DNA of 64,000 bases from Chitinophaga sp. LS1 (GCF_034274695.1 NZ_CP128362.1:372001-436000); one strand, 5' to 3'; positions 7,099 through 16,896 are shown, counted from the first letter of the stretch. Numbers and translations are program-made. Notes: a model not told the origin generated them from the letters alone.

Positions 7099-8409
7099 TT
7101 AATGTACAAATACACTCAATATCAAACAACCTATTAACCCCACCACACTCACAATCGTCTCCATCACAGACCAGGTCTTAAAGGTATCCTTTACTGATAA
7201 ATTAAAATACTCTTTAAACAACCAAAAGCCGCCATCGTTCACATGACTAAACATGAGACTGCCGGCTCCGGTAGCTAATACCATCAAACATGGATTCACA
7301 CCCAATGTGCCTACTAAAGGTCCTAACATGGCTGCTGTGGTTAATCCTGCAATCGTAGCAGACCCTACTGCGACTCTTACCAACGCTGCCAGACTCCACG
7401 CCAGCAGCAAAGGATTCATATGTGTACTCATCATCCCCTGTGCAATAATATCGCTCACCTTGCTATCCAGCAGCATTTGCGTCAATGCGCCAGAACCACC
7501 AATGATGAGGATAATAGGAGACACATCCTTAATAGATTCATCCAGTGATTTCATCACCGCCTTCATGGTCAATCCTCTCTTCAATCCTAACAGATAAATA
7601 CCATTCAATACAGCGATCAGCATCACAATAATCGGATCACCTAACCAATCAGCAATTTTCACCCATACACCGTGCCCAACTAACTTTATAATCGTTGTTC
7701 CTGCCAGCAAAATCACCGGCAGCAATGCTGCAAATAAACTCTCTGCCATACCCGGCAATTGCTCATCCGGAATAGGTGCTATATGAAACAGCGCAGCAGG
7801 CTCCTGTTTATACCCTTTTAAAAAGCGACTAAAGATGGGTCCTGCCGCAATAATAGCAGGAATAGCCACGATCAGTCCATACATGAGCGTCATGCCCATA
7901 TTCGCGCCAAAAGCACCCACCAGTGCAGTAGGCGAGGGATGCGGAGGCAGGTAACCATGTGTTACTGACAACGATGCCAGCATAGGTATTCCCAAATATA
8001 CCGCAGGCAGTTTTGTACGCGCCGCCACCGTAAAGATCAGCGGCACCATCAGCACAAAACCAATATTATAAAACAAGGGAATCCCTACAATGAACCCCGT
8101 CAGCATCAAAGACCATTGAATATACTTTTGTCCGAACAGGTGCATTAATCCATTCGCAATTCTTTGCGCAGCGCCACTTTCCGCCACCAGTTTACCCAGC
8201 ATACTGCCAAATACAATGATGGTGACCAACCCGCCCAGGGTCTTGCCAATGCCGGTAGTAATAGATTGTGTGATTGTATTGATATCCATCCTCAGGGCTA
8301 AACCCATGAACAGACACACGACCAGGAAAGCAATGAATGTGTTGAGCCTTAACCCCGCTACCAGCAATACCAGTAGCAGGATTGACAATAGTACAATGAT
8401 TAAAGCCAT
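7099..8409 (-). CDS. GntP family permease (gluconate/D-serine type)
   Basis: This 436-residue polytopic membrane protein has about 12-14 hydrophobic segments. It contains GSMLGKLVAESGAAQRIA, LTGFIVGIPLFYNIGFVLM and HGYLPPHPSPTALVGAFGA, signatures of the GntP family of proton symporters, which includes gluconate carriers and the D-serine carrier DsdX. No gluconate kinase lies nearby, while a D-amino-acid enzyme does, so I infer D-serine or a related hydroxy amino acid as substrate. It is the first gene of the four-gene module and starts 37 bases after the ABC permease gene. Confidence 0.9.
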   Translation of the reverse strand: MALIIVLLSILLLVLLVAGLRLNTFIAFLVVCLFMGLALRMDINTITQSITTGIGKTLGGLVTIIVFGSMLGKLVAESGAAQRIANGLMHLFGQKYIQWSLMLTGFIVGIPLFYNIGFVLMVPLIFTVAARTKLPAVYLGIPMLASLSVTHGYLPPHPSPTALVGAFGANMGMTLMYGLIVAIPAIIAAGPIFSRFLKGYKQEPAALFHIAPIPDEQLPGMAESLFAALLPVILLAGTTIIKLVGHGVWVKIADWLGDPIIVMLIAVLNGIYLLGLKRGLTMKAVMKSLDESIKDVSPIILIIGGSGALTQMLLDSKVSDIIAQGMMSTHMNPLLLAWSLAALVRVAVGSATIAGLTTAAMLGPLVGTLGVNPCLMVLATGAGSLMFSHVNDGGFWLFKEYFNLSVKDTFKTWSVMETIVSVVGLIGCLILSVFVH

Positions 8410-8446
8410 CGAAATTCTTTAGATGTTGGCGACTAAAATTATCTGG

Positions 8447-9721
8447 TTATTCATATCGGAGTGCAATAATAGGGTCGAGTTTAGAAGCCTTGATAGCAGG
8501 GAATATGCCTGCCATCAAACCAACGCCGGCACACAGGCTGATACCCATAAAGATCCAGAACCAGGGTATCACAAAACTTGTATGCAATAGCAATGATACC
8601 ACGTTGCCTACCAGCATACCCAGCAACACCCCTAAGGCGCCTCCCAGTACACTGATGATGATTGACTCATATACAAATTGCCTGCGAATCACCTGTCGCG
8701 TAGCACCCAGTGCTTTGTTCACACCAATCTCACGTGTACGCTCTGCAACAGATACCAGCATAATATTCGTCAATCCAATCGCAGAACCGAACAGGGTAAT
8801 GATCCCTATGATAGCAGCGGCAATGGCCACAAAGCCAAGGCTGTTAAACAACATTTCACCTATACTGTCACTCTTGCTGATATAAAAGTTCTCTTCTTCA
8901 TTCAGATGCAGGTGCCTCACTATGCGGAATAAGCCGGTAGCCTCTCCCACAGCGGCATCCATTCGGTTGATATCTTTCACTGACACGCCTATATTATAGG
9001 TCATCGTGTTACCTCCATATACTCTTCTTGTGTTCGTCACAGTGGTAATCACTACTTTGTCAGCACTCATAAAACCACTGTTCCCTTTTGGTTCCAGCAA
9101 TCCTATCACCCTGTAACGTACATCTCCCACACGGATATTGCTGTTAATCACGTTTTTCATTCCATCTCCATACAATTTCTTTGCAACATCGGTTCCCAAT
9201 ATAGCGACATTCCGCCCGGTTTCCATATCTAATTGATTAAAGTTTCTGCCCTCTTTCAATTTATAATTGGAAAACTCCAGGTAATTTTCATCTCCGCCTA
9301 ATACCTGTACATTTGGATTGGTCTTGCTTTCTCCCTTGTAAATGGTGGCTGCACCACTGGCTGTAACAGATACGCTCACAGTGGAGGGGAATGAAAAACG
9401 CCGCTTGAAATCCTTCGCTTCCTCCCATGTAATAGGGATATTGCTATTCGATGTTTTTACCTTCTTTTTCTTCTTGTCACTCTTCTTTGCATCCGGACCT
9501 CCACCCATGAAAATACGCAATGCCCTGTTCTGAATAGAGAAGCTGTTTGCCCCCATACTGGCAAAGTTGGAGTAGATACTGTTCTTCATGCTTTCTGTAG
9601 CAGTCAGAATGCCCACCAGGGCCATAATTCCAAATGCGATGATGGAAATAGTAAGCCCTGCGCGTAATCTATTCGCGCTGACAGAACGGTAGGCGAGGGA
9701 AAAAATGTCACGGAATTGCAT
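8447..9721 (-). CDS. FtsX/MacB-type ABC transporter permease
   Basis: This 424-residue protein has one N-terminal membrane segment, a large periplasmic domain (about residues 45-280) and three C-terminal membrane segments, the MacB/FtsX layout. Characteristic motifs are NRLRAGLTISIIAFGIMALVG and the C-terminal SVAERTREIGVNKALGATR. A lysine-rich low-complexity stretch (KKSDKKKKK) lies in the periplasmic part. MacB-type permeases use mechanotransmission to export substrates or move lipoproteins. Its ATPase and adaptor are not in the window. It is divergent from the LacI-type gene and may lie in one transcription unit with the GntP module. Confidence 0.88.
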   Translation of the reverse strand: MQFRDIFSLAYRSVSANRLRAGLTISIIAFGIMALVGILTATESMKNSIYSNFASMGANSFSIQNRALRIFMGGGPDAKKSDKKKKKVKTSNSNIPITWEEAKDFKRRFSFPSTVSVSVTASGAATIYKGESKTNPNVQVLGGDENYLEFSNYKLKEGRNFNQLDMETGRNVAILGTDVAKKLYGDGMKNVINSNIRVGDVRYRVIGLLEPKGNSGFMSADKVVITTVTNTRRVYGGNTMTYNIGVSVKDINRMDAAVGEATGLFRIVRHLHLNEEENFYISKSDSIGEMLFNSLGFVAIAAAIIGIITLFGSAIGLTNIMLVSVAERTREIGVNKALGATRQVIRRQFVYESIIISVLGGALGVLLGMLVGNVVSLLLHTSFVIPWFWIFMGISLCAGVGLMAGIFPAIKASKLDPIIALRYE

Positions 9722-9752
9722 GATTTAAAGATAACGAAAAACATTTTTCCGC

Positions 9753-9760
9753 TATTTTTA
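9753..9760 (+). promoter_or_regulatory. Weak candidate -7 box of the LacI-type regulator gene
   Basis: TATTTTTA differs from TAnnTTTG by one base and ends 9 bases before the ATG at 9769, the same spacing as other likely short-leader genes here. No -33 element is clear. Confidence 0.3.
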
Positions 9761-9768
9761 TTATATAA

Positions 9769-10770
9769 ATGGCGAACCCTCCTACTATAAAAGAAATAGC
9801 AGAAAAACTGCACCTGGCAAAGTCCACCGTTTCAAGGGCTTTGCATGACCATCCCAGTATCGGGTTGCGTACCCGGATGAAGGTACAGGAGCTGGCGCGG
9901 GCACTCAATTACGAACCGAATCAGACTGCCATTCATTTTCAGCAGAAAAAGACCTTTACAATAGGGATTGTGTTACCCGAACTATCAGAGGCATTTTTCT
10001 CTGCAGCCATTAGTGGGATTGAAGATGCTGCGAATCAACATAACTACATGGTGCTGTTGGGGCAGTCGCATGATGATGCTGCCAGAGAGAAAAAGATTGT
10101 GGAAATTATGAAGAATCACCGGGTAGATGGACTGATAGTTTCGCTGGCGAAAAATACCGGGGATTATGCACATTTTGAAGCACTGGAAAAGTTCAATATA
10201 CCGGTGGTTTTTTTCGATCGTATTCCAGACAAAAAAGACATTCATTATGTAGCCTGTAATATGGAATCAGGCACCCTCCAGGCAGTCTCTCTTTTACTGG
10301 AAAAAGGACATCGTGTGATTGGGATGATCAATGGCCCGGAACAACTGGTAGCTACCCCCCAACGTGAAGCAGGATTTAAACAGGCATTGCAGAAAAAAAG
10401 ATTAAAATTCGATGCAAGCCTCACCGTACATTCCGATCTCACAAAAGAAGGAACACGTGCTGCCATGCAGCAGCTTTTATCAAATAAAAGGAAAGTAACA
10501 GCGATTGTTACCTTCAATGATTATGTGGCCCAGGATGCAGTGCAATATGCATTGGAGCAGGGAATAAAAGTGAATAAAGACCTCACGTTTGTGAGTTATG
10601 CAAATCTACCTTTGAGCAGTTATATGGCATTTCCACCGATTGCTTCTGTAGAGCAGTATCCTTATGAGCAGGGATTTAAGGCGACGGAAATATTGCTCTC
10701 TTTATTAAACAATAAGGAACAACAACAATATCATCACATCGTGATCGATTCCCGGCTCATAGTGAGATAA
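9769..10770 (+). CDS. LacI family transcriptional regulator
   Basis: This 333-residue protein has the N-terminal LacI-type helix-turn-helix (TIKEIAEKLHLAKSTVSRAL, then hinge ALNYEPNQTA). A periplasmic-binding-protein-like ligand domain follows, with GIVLPELSEAFFSAAISGIE, RVDGLIVSLAK, PVVFFDR and VTAIVTFNDYVAQDAV. Such regulators bind palindromic operators and respond to a sugar or related ligand. The next gene resembles N-acetylhexosamine 1-kinase, so an amino-sugar ligand is possible but unproven. It is divergent from the ABC permease with only 47 bases between, so it could control that gene too. Confidence 0.92.
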   Translation: MANPPTIKEIAEKLHLAKSTVSRALHDHPSIGLRTRMKVQELARALNYEPNQTAIHFQQKKTFTIGIVLPELSEAFFSAAISGIEDAANQHNYMVLLGQSHDDAAREKKIVEIMKNHRVDGLIVSLAKNTGDYAHFEALEKFNIPVVFFDRIPDKKDIHYVACNMESGTLQAVSLLLEKGHRVIGMINGPEQLVATPQREAGFKQALQKKRLKFDASLTVHSDLTKEGTRAAMQQLLSNKRKVTAIVTFNDYVAQDAVQYALEQGIKVNKDLTFVSYANLPLSSYMAFPPIASVEQYPYEQGFKATEILLSLLNNKEQQQYHHIVIDSRLIVR

Positions 10771-10906
10771 ATTTCCATACCCAGCCGGCCACAGGCCCAC
10801 CCAAAACCCCACGGCTTTTGCCGAAGGTAAAAGCCATAGGGTTATACGACCATTCAGGTAAAAATTCACGCAACCGTTTGCGCAATCTTTCTATCAATCT
10901 TTCCCT

Positions 10907-10914
10907 TAAGTTTG
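10907..10914 (+). promoter_or_regulatory. Candidate -7 box upstream of the sugar-kinase-like gene
   Basis: TAAGTTTG is an exact TAnnTTTG match, 20 bases upstream of the ATG at 10935. A TTTG at 10877-10880 is too far (26 bases), so the -33 element is uncertain. It supports a start at 10935 and a promoter separate from the LacI gene. Confidence 0.5.
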
Positions 10915-10934
10915 AAATTATCAATCAAAAAATC

Positions 10935-11999
10935 ATGCAGGCTTCGATACTGGCAGCTTACGGAATAGTGGCAGATGAATGTACTATCCAGCCTTTTGGC
11001 AGCGGACTTATCAACACTACCTGGAAAGTCATCCACGGCGATAAGTCTTACATCTTACAACGCATCAACCACCAGGTCTTCAAACAACCAAAGGTGATCG
11101 CAAACAATATCCGCTACATCGGCCAATACCTGCACCAACATTCACCGGAATACTTCTTTGTACAACCCGTGAATACAACAGATGATCAGGGACTGGTAAT
11201 AACCGAAAACGGTGAATACTTCCGCCTGCAACCCTTCGTAACCGACTCCCGCAGTTACGACGTTGTAGACGATGAACAACTGGCCTACGAAGCCGCAAAA
11301 CAGTTTGGAAGATTCACCCGCTTATTATCTGATATAGACACAAAGAAGATCGGCTATAGTTTACCTGATTTCCACAACCTCACCCTCAGATATCAACAAT
11401 TTGAGGATGCGTTGAAAAATGGCAACAAAGAACGGATAGCCGCATCAGAAGAATTAATATTCAGAATCAGGCAATACGCGTATCTCACCGATACCTTCGA
11501 AGCCATCAAGCAGAATCCTGCATTCAAAATCAGGGTCATGCACCATGATACGAAAATCAACAATGTACTCTTCGATAATAGTGGCAATGGCATCTGTGTA
11601 ATCGACTTAGACACCGTAATGCCCGGATACTTCATCAGTGACTTCGGCGATATGATGAGAACGTATTTATCGCCGGCAAATGAGGAGGAAAAAGACTTCA
11701 GTAAGATAAAGGCCCGGGAATCCTTCTTTAAGGCAATTGTGAGTGGTTACCTGAGCGAATTGAAAGAAGAATTAAGTCCTGATGAAATCCATCACCTGGT
11801 ATACGCAGGACAATTCATGGTCTACATGCAAGCCATTCGTTTCTTAGCAGATTATTTAAATAATGATATTTACTACGGCTCTAAATACGAACAACACAAC
11901 TATGTAAGAGCAGGCAATCAGCTGGCTTTATTAGATCGTATCAGCGAGCAGGAAAGCACCTTTTTTAAAGCGATCACTACACCAGATCGCGTCGTTTGA
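10935..11999 (+). CDS. Phosphotransferase of the APH fold, N-acetylhexosamine 1-kinase-like
   Basis: The protein is 354 residues from ATG 10935; the longer frame from 10818 includes 39 residues that do not look like the family, and a -7 box lies at 10907. It contains GSGLINTTWKV and YILQRIN (nucleotide-binding lobe), HHDTKINNVLF (catalytic HxDxxxxN) and VIDLDTVMPG (metal-binding aspartate). The order, length and the end RFLADYLNNDIYYGSKYEQH resemble bifidobacterial NahK, which phosphorylates GlcNAc/GalNAc at C1. Homoserine- or choline-kinase-like activities are alternatives. It follows the LacI-type gene by 164 bases. Confidence 0.75.
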   Translation: MQASILAAYGIVADECTIQPFGSGLINTTWKVIHGDKSYILQRINHQVFKQPKVIANNIRYIGQYLHQHSPEYFFVQPVNTTDDQGLVITENGEYFRLQPFVTDSRSYDVVDDEQLAYEAAKQFGRFTRLLSDIDTKKIGYSLPDFHNLTLRYQQFEDALKNGNKERIAASEELIFRIRQYAYLTDTFEAIKQNPAFKIRVMHHDTKINNVLFDNSGNGICVIDLDTVMPGYFISDFGDMMRTYLSPANEEEKDFSKIKARESFFKAIVSGYLSELKEELSPDEIHHLVYAGQFMVYMQAIRFLADYLNNDIYYGSKYEQHNYVRAGNQLALLDRISEQESTFFKAITTPDRVV

Positions 12000-12021
12000 A
12001 AAGCAGCACCATTTAAAAACA

Positions 12022-12048
12022 AAAATGCCGGCATGTAGCCGGCATTTT
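12022..12048. terminator. Bidirectional terminator between the kinase-like gene and nuoN
   Basis: AAAATGCCGGC (12022-12032) pairs perfectly with GCCGGCATTTT (12038-12048) around a 5-base loop. A/T flanks on both sides suit termination of both convergent units. Confidence 0.88.
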
Positions 12049-12068
12049 CTATTTAAGTTTGAATCTTA

Positions 12069-13439
12069 TTATACGAATTGTAACAGTAACCCAGGGAACA
12101 CTCCCAACAGTATCACTATCGCTGCTGTCACTACCAGCAAAAACTTAAATCTGCCACTCATCTCCTCGACACCTGGCTCACCAGATTTAAAATACATCGC
12201 CATGATCACCCTGAAGTAGTAATACACACTGATCGCAGCACATATTACCGCTATTATCACCAGCCAGAAAAGATTACCTTCCTGAACAGCCGCTGTCAAC
12301 ACATAATATTTCGCAAAGAAACCTGCCGTCAGCGGAATACCTGCCAATGATAACAAACAGATCGTAGTTACCGCAGCCACCAAAGGCTCCTTCTTTGCCA
12401 ATCCGTTAAAACCATCGAAAGTATAATCCTTCATTTTAATCAACACTGCAAAGATGCCGATTGTAGCTACAGAGTAAGCTGCTGCATACAGGATAATACC
12501 TTTCACAGCAAAATCACTGAACGAAATAACTGACAGCAGCATAAAACCTGCCTGCGCAATACTTGAATACGCCAGCATACGTTTTACACTCTGCTGGAAT
12601 ACCGCTGTAAAGTTACCAATGATCAGCGTAGCAGCCGTCACCAGCGCCAGCAGCAACTGCCAGTCTTTACTGATCGTGCCTGTAAACGCACCATGGAACA
12701 AACGGATAAATGCAATAAAGCTACCCGCCTTCACCACAGTGGCCATGAAAGATGTAAATACTGAAGGCGCTCCATCATACACATCCGGTGTCCAGAAGTG
12801 GAAAGGCGCTGCAGAAACTTTGAATGACAATGCAAATGCAATCAGTATCACACCACACAATGCAAGCGGACTAGCCGCACCATCTCCCAACCCCAGCTCA
12901 CTGATCAAAAATGAACCAGATGCACCATAAATCAGTGTAATACCCATCAGCAAAATACCTGTAGAGAAAGAACCCATCAGGAAGTATTTCAGCGAAGCTT
13001 CACTACTCTTAGGACTCTTTTTATCACTACCAGCCAGGATGTACTGAGGAATAGAAATGATTTCTATCGCCAGGAAAAGCATTAATAAACTGCTGAACGA
13101 AGACGCCAGCGTAATACCCGACAGTATGAAAAATACCAGCGCAAAGTAATCAGACACATGTTCCCCTACTTTCTCAAAAGCACTGCCTGACAGCATAAAG
13201 TACAATAACGTAGCTCCAAAAGCTACCGCATTGAACAATACACTGAAACTGCTCACAGTGATCATACCATACAGAGTGCGGCTCCCCCCCTGTAATGTGC
13301 ACAATTCCGCCAGGTTCGCTGCAAAGCAAATCAGCAACGCCACGATGGCAACAAATTTAATGGACTGCTTATTTTTCACGAAAAGCCCCGCAAACATCAT
13401 CAAAACGCCCGATAAAGCAGTAGATATTAATGCATTCAT
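12069..13439 (-). CDS. nuoN: NADH-quinone oxidoreductase subunit N
   Basis: This 456-residue protein has about 14 membrane helices and belongs to the antiporter-like proton-pumping subunits. It contains FHFWTPDVYDGAPSVFTSF and VKRMLAYSSIAQAGFML, conserved in NuoN, and a lysine/glutamate set typical of the proton channel. It is the last gene of the nuo operon, starts 27 bases after nuoM, and is followed by a terminator. Confidence 0.95.
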   Translation of the reverse strand: MNALISTALSGVLMMFAGLFVKNKQSIKFVAIVALLICFAANLAELCTLQGGSRTLYGMITVSSFSVLFNAVAFGATLLYFMLSGSAFEKVGEHVSDYFALVFFILSGITLASSFSSLLMLFLAIEIISIPQYILAGSDKKSPKSSEASLKYFLMGSFSTGILLMGITLIYGASGSFLISELGLGDGAASPLALCGVILIAFALSFKVSAAPFHFWTPDVYDGAPSVFTSFMATVVKAGSFIAFIRLFHGAFTGTISKDWQLLLALVTAATLIIGNFTAVFQQSVKRMLAYSSIAQAGFMLLSVISFSDFAVKGIILYAAAYSVATIGIFAVLIKMKDYTFDGFNGLAKKEPLVAAVTTICLLSLAGIPLTAGFFAKYYVLTAAVQEGNLFWLVIIAVICAAISVYYYFRVIMAMYFKSGEPGVEEMSGRFKFLLVVTAAIVILLGVFPGLLLQFV

Positions 13440-13466
13440 ATTCCTGTGTTACGAAAGAACAACTTT

Positions 13467-14903
13467 TTAATAAACCTTATTAACCAATTCAGTAGTGCTC
13501 TGAACCAACTCCAGCATAGGCTTTGGATATACGCCCAGTACCAGGATGATCACCACTATCACACTCAACGCCAGCATTTCATTACCACGCAGATCTGTAG
13601 TAGTTTCCGTCAGCTGGTTAGGCTGGCCAAAGATCACTTTCTGTACCATGTTCAGTGTGTACACTGCACCCAGGATCACTCCCAGACCAGCTACTGCCAT
13701 GAACCATGGATTATATTGATAGAGACCGCTGAACATCAGGAACTCCCCGATGAAACCATTGGTCAGTGGCAATGCAATATTTGCAAAACTGATAATCACC
13801 AGGAAGGTAGCCATGCGTGGTGCATAAGCAGCAATACCGCCCAGCTCATTCAGTGACTTCACTTTCAAACGATCCTGGATAATCTCAACGATGATCCACA
13901 AACCGATGATGTTAATACCATGGTTAAAGAACTGTACCAGCACACCCTGTAAACTCTGCTCGTTATTCGCGAAGATCGCAGCACTCATCAACCCGATGTG
14001 GGCGATAGATGAATAAGCGATCAGACGTTTGAAATCAGATTGAACAATGGCGATGCAGGAAGCATATACAATACCGATGATAGATAATACAATCGCAACA
14101 TCAGACCATACATAAGCACCTTGTGGTAATACCGGCAGTAACCAGCGAATCACACCGAACAAACCCATTTTTACCATGATACCTGACAGTACCATTGTAA
14201 CAGGAGTTGGCGATTGCTCGTAAGTATCCGGCTGCCATGTATGGAAAGGGAAGATCGGCATCTTGATAGCAAAAGCTACAAAGAACAACCAGAACAGCCA
14301 GGACTGTGTCTCTTTAGGCAAAGCCGCTGTTGTGAAACTTGCATAACTAAAGGAGTGATCCGGCGTTTGCAGATAGATATAGATAATACCGATCAGCATG
14401 AGCAGGGAACCTGCAAAAGTGTACACAAAGAACTTGAAGGTAACCGGGATCCTCTTTTCGCCTCCCCACAGTGAGCAGAGGAAGTATACAGGAATCAGCG
14501 CCAGTTCCCAGAAGAAGTAGAACAACATAGCATCATAGGCAGTAAATACGCCCATGAGACCTGCCTGCGATAACAGCATCAGTGCATAGAAGCTGTTAGC
14601 ACGGTCATACTCCCTTTTATTGATAACAATAAAGATCAGTACAAATGAAATAGAAGTGAGCAGGCTAAGCATCATGCCCATACCATCCAATCCTACACTA
14701 AACGTAGCGCCCAGTTGTGGTATCCAGTTGCAGCTGTGGCTGAGGCTTTCAGGTGCAGACCTGAACTGAAACAGCGCAGCAATAGTGACTGCCAGCGATG
14801 CCAGAGATGATATCAAACCCACCGTCTTAGGGCCTGATCCCTTCAGGCCAAACGTAAGAAGGCCCGCCACCAAAGGAATCAAAATGAGTAATACTGTCAA
14901 CAT
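13467..14903 (-). CDS. nuoM: NADH-quinone oxidoreductase subunit M
   Basis: This 478-residue polytopic membrane protein contains FFWELALIPVYFLCSLWGG, FPFHTWQPDTYEQSPTPVTM and FKRLIAYSSIAHIGLM, diagnostic for NuoM. It is one of three antiporter-like subunits thought to pump protons in the membrane arm of complex I. It sits between nuoL (45-base gap) and nuoN (27-base gap), the standard order. Confidence 0.96.
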   Translation of the reverse strand: MLTVLLILIPLVAGLLTFGLKGSGPKTVGLISSLASLAVTIAALFQFRSAPESLSHSCNWIPQLGATFSVGLDGMGMMLSLLTSISFVLIFIVINKREYDRANSFYALMLLSQAGLMGVFTAYDAMLFYFFWELALIPVYFLCSLWGGEKRIPVTFKFFVYTFAGSLLMLIGIIYIYLQTPDHSFSYASFTTAALPKETQSWLFWLFFVAFAIKMPIFPFHTWQPDTYEQSPTPVTMVLSGIMVKMGLFGVIRWLLPVLPQGAYVWSDVAIVLSIIGIVYASCIAIVQSDFKRLIAYSSIAHIGLMSAAIFANNEQSLQGVLVQFFNHGINIIGLWIIVEIIQDRLKVKSLNELGGIAAYAPRMATFLVIISFANIALPLTNGFIGEFLMFSGLYQYNPWFMAVAGLGVILGAVYTLNMVQKVIFGQPNQLTETTTDLRGNEMLALSVIVVIILVLGVYPKPMLELVQSTTELVNKVY

Positions 14904-14948
14904 AATTTTATCTAAACTTGTCCTTTTTGAATGATGATGCAGGTAATA

Positions 14949-16850
14949 TTATCGAACCAGGAACCCGATTACAAATAATAATACCATCCCTATAACCATG
15001 GCAAATATGTAAAAACCTACCTGCCCGCTCTGAAGCAACCTTACCTGTTGACTACTCCACTGAACACCACGGCCTACACCGTTCACCAACCTGTCAATAC
15101 CTGAACGCTCAATCGCTTCTTCAAAGAAACGGCTCAGCATACCCAGGGGCTTTACTATGATAGCATCGTAAATCTCGTCTACATACCATTTGTTCTCCAG
15201 TACTTTCGCAATACCAGTGCGTGGCTCACCATTGTCGGTGAAGTTGCGGTACCAGTTGCGCGCCAGGAAAATAGTGATGATTACCAGCACAGAGCTCAGC
15301 GCCATCAGCAACCATTCAGTGCTGTGTGCCAACTCATGCAGTTCTACCTTTTCTACAGATACAGCGAAGATAGGATGCAGGTAATGTTCTAACAGGTTAG
15401 GTGCACCAAATACTGCTGGTAAACCTACATAACCACCAATCACAGACAGGATAGCCAATACAATCAGCGGGAACGTCATTGCCCCCGGACTTTCGTGCAG
15501 GTGATGCTCCTGTTCGTGTGTACCGCGGAACTTACCACAGAATGTGATGTAGTACAATCGGAACATATAGAACGCCGTCATCAATGCTGTCAGCAAGCCT
15601 ACTACATACAGCAGTTTGTTGGCAGCAAAGGTGTGGGATAAAATTTCATCTTTTGAGAAGAAGCCGGACAAACCAGGGATACCTGAAATAGCCAGACAAC
15701 CGATCAGGAAAGTGGCATTCGTAACAGGCATGTATTTTTTCAAACCTCCCATCTTACGAATGTCCTGCTCACCACCCATTGCGTGGATCACAGAACCTGA
15801 ACCCAGGAACAACAGCGCCTTGAAGAATGCGTGTGTCATTACGTGGAATACCGCAGTAGTATAAGCGCCTACACCAAGAGCGAGGAACATATAACCTAAC
15901 TGAGATACAGTAGAGTAAGCCAGTACTTTCTTGATATCATCCTGCTTCAGTGCAATAGAAGCCGCCAGCACCGCTGTAACCAGGCCGATGATAGCTACTA
16001 CGTGCTGCACACATGGAGCAAGTGTATAAAGAATGTTGCTGCGTGCAATCATATAGATACCTGCTGTCACCATCGTTGCAGCATGGATCAGGGCAGATAC
16101 CGGGGTTGGACCCGCCATCGCATCAGGCAACCAGGTGTACAAAGGTACCTGTGCTGATTTACCCATCGCACCTACAAAGAAGAGGATCGCAATTGCAGCG
16201 AGGGTACCATCACCCTTTGCTACACCCGCAATCTGTGGGAGTACTTCAGAATAATTTACACTACCAAAGTGAACGATCATCAGGAACATACCCAGCAGAA
16301 ACCCGAGGTCACCGATGCGGTTCATGACAAAAGCCTTCTTGGCAGCGTTGTTGTAGTTAGTATTCTTATACCAGAAGCCGATCAGGAGGTAAGAACAAAG
16401 TCCTACACCTTCCCAGCCTATGAACATCATCACGTAGTTGGCACCTAATACAAGGATCAACATAGAGAACACGAACAGGTTCAGGTATGCGAAATAACGC
16501 GCAAACCCTTCGCTGGTCTCATCGTGCATGTAAGAAGTAGAGTAAATATGAATCAGAGAGCCTACGCCTGTGATGATCAGGAGAAACAGTGAACTTAACT
16601 GATCTACCTGAAAGGCAAATGGAATATGCAGGCTGCCTGCAGAAATGAAATCAAACAATTGTACGGTTACCGCCTGAAAACCCGGGGTACGTACTTCCAG
16701 GAACATCAGCAAACTAATCACAAAAGCCGCCAGTATAGACCCGCTCCCAACGATACCTGCCAGTGATTTGGAGAGGTATCTTCTTCCCAATCCATTCACC
16801 AGAAATCCTAATAGTGGTAATAATGGTACCAGCCAAACTAGATTAATCAT
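14949..16850 (-). CDS. nuoL: NADH-quinone oxidoreductase subunit L
   Basis: This 633-residue protein has about 16 membrane helices. Motifs include FIGWEGVGLCSYLLIGFWY, PLYTWLPDAMAGPTPVSALI and TVSQLGYMFLALGVGAY, characteristic of NuoL, the distal pumping subunit. The C-terminal part has the expected amphipathic lateral-helix region before the last membrane segment. Length is normal for the family. The 46-base gap to nuoK carries degenerate ATTACG repeats. Confidence 0.96.
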   Translation of the reverse strand: MINLVWLVPLLPLLGFLVNGLGRRYLSKSLAGIVGSGSILAAFVISLLMFLEVRTPGFQAVTVQLFDFISAGSLHIPFAFQVDQLSSLFLLIITGVGSLIHIYSTSYMHDETSEGFARYFAYLNLFVFSMLILVLGANYVMMFIGWEGVGLCSYLLIGFWYKNTNYNNAAKKAFVMNRIGDLGFLLGMFLMIVHFGSVNYSEVLPQIAGVAKGDGTLAAIAILFFVGAMGKSAQVPLYTWLPDAMAGPTPVSALIHAATMVTAGIYMIARSNILYTLAPCVQHVVAIIGLVTAVLAASIALKQDDIKKVLAYSTVSQLGYMFLALGVGAYTTAVFHVMTHAFFKALLFLGSGSVIHAMGGEQDIRKMGGLKKYMPVTNATFLIGCLAISGIPGLSGFFSKDEILSHTFAANKLLYVVGLLTALMTAFYMFRLYYITFCGKFRGTHEQEHHLHESPGAMTFPLIVLAILSVIGGYVGLPAVFGAPNLLEHYLHPIFAVSVEKVELHELAHSTEWLLMALSSVLVIITIFLARNWYRNFTDNGEPRTGIAKVLENKWYVDEIYDAIIVKPLGMLSRFFEEAIERSGIDRLVNGVGRGVQWSSQQVRLLQSGQVGFYIFAMVIGMVLLFVIGFLVR

Positions 16851-16896
16851 CTATCAAATACGAATTACGATTTACAAATTACGGTTTGCCTTATGG

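Noticed and set aside
7099..8409. Gluconate utilisation operon
   Set aside because: The permease family allows it, but no gluconate kinase or Entner-Doudoroff gene is adjacent, while three D-amino-acid-type genes are.
10818..10934. N-terminal extension of the sugar-kinase-like protein
   Set aside because: The 39 residues are not family-like and a -7 promoter box lies inside this stretch; ATG 10935 fits better.
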